Shown here piece after piece: positions 14,546 through 16,430 of a DNA stretch of 16,430 nucleotides. A model generated the notes under the pieces. It did not search any database and was not told the origin of the DNA. It was given only the letters and a program-made list of their open reading frames with translations. Numbering within the stretch: the stretch's first letter is position 1; every line of letters begins with the position of its first letter. The stretch covers positions 1 through 16,430 of the forward strand of contig MDVR01000159.1 of the NCBI GenBank assembly GCA_001940725.1, read 5' to 3'. Both the position numbers and the translations under genes were made by a program. The stretch is from Candidatus Heimdallarchaeota archaeon LC_2 (GTDB lineage Archaea > Asgardarchaeota > Heimdallarchaeia > Heimdallarchaeales > Kariarchaeaceae).

Positions 14546-14773
14546 ATAATTTGATCGACTCTTATGAATCATGGTTATGGAAAAATCAATTTGTTAGAAA
14601 TCAAAAACAACGTAATTATAAACATTTGGTGACAAATTTTTAACAAATTGATGTAGAAATATTGAAAAAATAATTTTTATGATAGAAATAATGATTTCAG
14701 TTATTCTGACTATCCCATCTTAATAGATCGAATACTTAAAAAGTAGATTGTAGGAAAGCTATTTTGGTCGAAT
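14546..14773. promoter_or_regulatory. Intergenic region with a possible promoter for the DinB-like gene
   Basis: In this 228-bp AT-rich spacer, CTTAAAAAG at 14735-14743 could be a TATA box, placing the transcription start near 14765, just before the TTG start at 14774. AGGA at 14752-14755 is too far from the TTG (about 18 nt) to be a good ribosome-binding site. No gene is seen here. Confidence 0.3.
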
Positions 14774-15283
14774 TTGTTGAATACAGATCCAATTTATCAT
14801 ATTACAAAAACTGAAGAGATAACTGAATTAATTCTCAACCTTAGTGATACCATTGTCTTTCCAAATAGTTGGAGATTGAAAGATCTTCTTATTCATCTTC
14901 ATGTTGTGGATCTGGAATGGATAGATCAAATAAAACATTTACTTGACAAAAAGATAAGAATAAACTTGGCAGGATGGGCTATAACTGAATTTTATAAATT
15001 ACCAGAAGCGGAGCAAAAAGGTTTTGATAAAAAGTGTTTATTTAGTTGGGCTAAAATGAACTTGAATTATAATGAATGGACGGATCAAATTATTGAAAAA
15101 TACCAAAAATATAACTTGGATGAAATGAAAAAGAAATTTCGACAAGGTAGAAATGAATTATTAGCACACTTTAATCGAATTTCAAATGCAATTGACGATC
15201 ATGAAAAATTATCTGAAAACATTTTATCCTTATGGTATCACGATAAGGGTCATTTACAAAAGGGAAATATTGAATTTGAGTAA
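14774..15283 (+). CDS. DinB/DfsB-like four-helix-bundle protein
   Basis: The 169-residue protein has the features of the DinB/ClbS-DfsB superfamily: a helix with W33 and the metal-type His in LKDLLIHLHVVDLEWI (H41), a middle helix NYNEWTDQIIEKYQKY, a helix RQGRNELLAHFNRI, and a closing HDKGH (H156, H160). H41, H156 and H160 could form the three-His metal site typical of the fold. Members act in thiol transfer, in resistance to small toxins, or have no known function; the substrate is unknown here. The start is TTG at 14774; an in-frame TAG at 14744-14746 limits the upstream options and no ATG is available. It lies 228 bp after the cupin-DUF1330 operon on the same strand and may have its own promoter. 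Confidence 0.75.
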   Translation: MLNTDPIYHITKTEEITELILNLSDTIVFPNSWRLKDLLIHLHVVDLEWIDQIKHLLDKKIRINLAGWAITEFYKLPEAEQKGFDKKCLFSWAKMNLNYNEWTDQIIEKYQKYNLDEMKKKFRQGRNELLAHFNRISNAIDDHEKLSENILSLWYHDKGHLQKGNIEFE

Positions 15284-15432
15284 AGTTTGGTAAAAATTTA
15301 CTTTCTAGTTTAGAATATAAATCGGTTAATATTTTATTCCATCAATTTAAGTTCTCATTAATTTTGTAAACCACACTTGTTGAAAAAAAAAGGTTTTAAA
15401 TTCACGTGTGAAGAATGATTTAGAGTTGATTT

Positions 15433-15861
15433 ATGAGCCTTCAAGAAGTTAATGATTTCTGGCAGGAAGGTAATTTAGATGAAGCACTTGTATCAGTTGA
15501 AAATATAGATGAAGATGTAAGGATTGAAGGAAATATTATAAAAAGTAATATTCTCCGGTCGAAAGGAAAGTACAAGATGGCATTGAAATTAGCTGAAGAT
15601 GCACTGCAGGAAAGCAGGGCTAAACAAAATAAGTTATTGGAACTCGAAGCTTTATTATCAAAAACATATTTATTAATGCGACCGGATAAGATAGAGGTTA
15701 CGACATCAAGTATCGAAGATATTGAAGAATTGTTTGAAGAGCTGAAAGATCTGGAAGAAGAAAAGTTTAAAGAATTATTATCAACATTGCTTATAATTAA
15801 AGGTAGTACAGCAAATGATATTGGTAACTTTACAGATTCATTAGATTTTTACAATCAATAG
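15433..15861 (+). CDS. TPR-repeat protein, cut short at a repeat junction
   Basis: The 142 residues show tetratricopeptide-like helices: VNDFWQEGNLDEALVSVEN (6-24), ILRSKGKYKMALKLAEDALQ (about 40-59) and GSTANDIGNFTDSLDFYNQ (about 124-142). A more coiled acidic stretch (DIEELFEELKDLEEEKFKEL) lies between. TPRs mediate protein-protein contacts. The frame stops (TAG, 15859-15861) at the junction where the 424-bp tandem repeat begins again, in the middle of a TPR motif. The true protein is therefore probably longer and its 3' part is not in this window. ATG at 15433 follows a weak GAG, and a possible TATA (GTTTTAAATT) lies about 35 nt upstream. TPR proteins with several repeats are common in Asgard archaea. 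Confidence 0.75.
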   Translation: MSLQEVNDFWQEGNLDEALVSVENIDEDVRIEGNIIKSNILRSKGKYKMALKLAEDALQESRAKQNKLLELEALLSKTYLLMRPDKIEVTTSSIEDIEELFEELKDLEEEKFKELLSTLLIIKGSTANDIGNFTDSLDFYNQ

Positions 15862-16430
15862 CCTTCAAGAAGTTAATGATTTCTGGCAGGAAGGTAATTT
15901 AGATGAAGCACTTGTATCAGTTGAAAATATAGATGAAGATGTAAGGATTGAAGGAAATATTATAAAAAGTAATATTCTCCGGTCGAAAGGAAAGTACAAG
16001 ATGGCATTGAAATTAGCTGAAGATGCACTGCAGGAAAGCAGGGCTAAACAAAATAAGTTATTGGAACTCGAAGCTTTATTATCAAAAACATATTTATTAA
16101 TGCGACCGGATAAGATAGAGGTTACGACATCAAGTATCGAAGATATTGAAGAATTGTTTGAAGAGCTGAAAGATCTGGAAGAAGAAAAGTTTAAAGAATT
16201 ATTATCAACATTGCTTATAATTAAAGGTAGTACAGCAAATGATATTGGTAACTTTACAGATTCATTAGATTTTTACAATCAATAGCCTTCAAGAAGTTAA
16301 TGATTTCTGGCAGGAAGGTAATTTAGATGAAGCACTTGTATCAGTTGAAAATATAGATGAAGATGTAAGGATTGAAGGAAATATTATAAAAAGTAATATT
16401 CTCCGGTCGAAAGGAAAGTACAAGATGGCA
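15437..16430. repeat. Perfect 424-bp tandem repeat, about 2.3 copies, to the window end
   Basis: The block starting GCCTTCAAGAAG at 15437 recurs at 15861 and 16285, each 424 bp apart. Copies 1 and 2 are identical on reading, and the third is identical for its 146 bases up to the end. The unit is not a multiple of three, so each copy shifts frame and the TPR gene is broken at the first junction. A perfect, frame-breaking repeat at the very end of a sequence is best explained as an assembly loop. A very recent tandem duplication is the alternative. Confidence 0.97.
16001..16285 (+). pseudogene. Second copy of the TPR gene segment
   Basis: This 94-codon frame begins at an internal ATG (MALKLAEDALQ) and repeats residues 49-142 of the TPR protein exactly. 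It lacks the true start and ends at the next repeat junction. It is a product of the 424-bp repeat, not a separate gene. Confidence 0.8.

Noticed and set aside
16001..16285. A second independent TPR gene.
   Set aside because: It is an exact copy of the end of the first TPR frame, created by the 424-bp repeat.
1..16430. tRNA, rRNA, CRISPR array or insertion-sequence ends.
   Set aside because: No cloverleaf-like T-arm sequence, no regularly spaced short repeats, and no paired terminal inverted repeats around a transposase were found by reading both strands.

Overview
The window is strongly AT-rich and reads as archaeal, most likely an Asgard archaeon. The case rests on a Ras/Rab-type small GTPase with all five G motifs, TATA elements about 25-28 nt upstream of several start codons (leaderless transcription), an AbrB/PIN toxin-antitoxin pair, and a very large single-pass membrane protein with a sequon-rich ectodomain. 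No rRNA, tRNA, CRISPR array or intact insertion sequence was seen. The Asgard assignment is inference; no marker gene proves it.

Layout. (1) 1-442: a less AT-rich stretch with a broken minus-strand reading frame, probably a decayed gene; then about 480 bp with no gene. (2) 925-3115, minus strand: an AAA-type ATPase of the AAA_14/DUF4143 group, then an overlapping AbrB antitoxin-PIN toxin pair. (3) 3326-10084, plus strand: one 2252-residue gene with a signal peptide, an ectodomain with six N-glycosylation sequons, one membrane segment, a long acidic linker, a helix-turn-helix-like module and about 1300 residues of unrecognised cytoplasmic protein. It is the most unusual gene here. (4) 10124-13123, minus strand: two unrecognised proteins, a truncated PIN domain, the small GTPase and a DUF4242 protein. 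(5) 13718-15283, plus strand: a cupin and a DUF1330 protein in one operon, then a DinB/DfsB-like four-helix protein. (6) 15433-16430: a TPR protein cut off by a perfect 424-bp tandem repeat that runs to the end of the window, probably an assembly artefact at a contig end.

Gene starts fall into two classes. AbrB, the ATPase and DUF4242 have a TATA box 25-28 nt before the start codon and no Shine-Dalgarno site. The cupin, DUF1330, GTPase and the 174-codon unknown have leaders with Shine-Dalgarno-like sites. In the last two, the site sits 6-7 nt before an in-frame ATT, with the same ATAAAAATT sequence and no ATG or GTG nearby. I infer ATT initiation there.

The genes do not form one recognisable pathway. 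The window looks like an accessory region holding toxin-antitoxin and ATPase genes, a lineage-specific surface-to-cytoplasm giant protein, and a cluster of small cupin, DUF1330, DUF4242 and DinB-type proteins of the kind often tied to small-molecule or stress handling.
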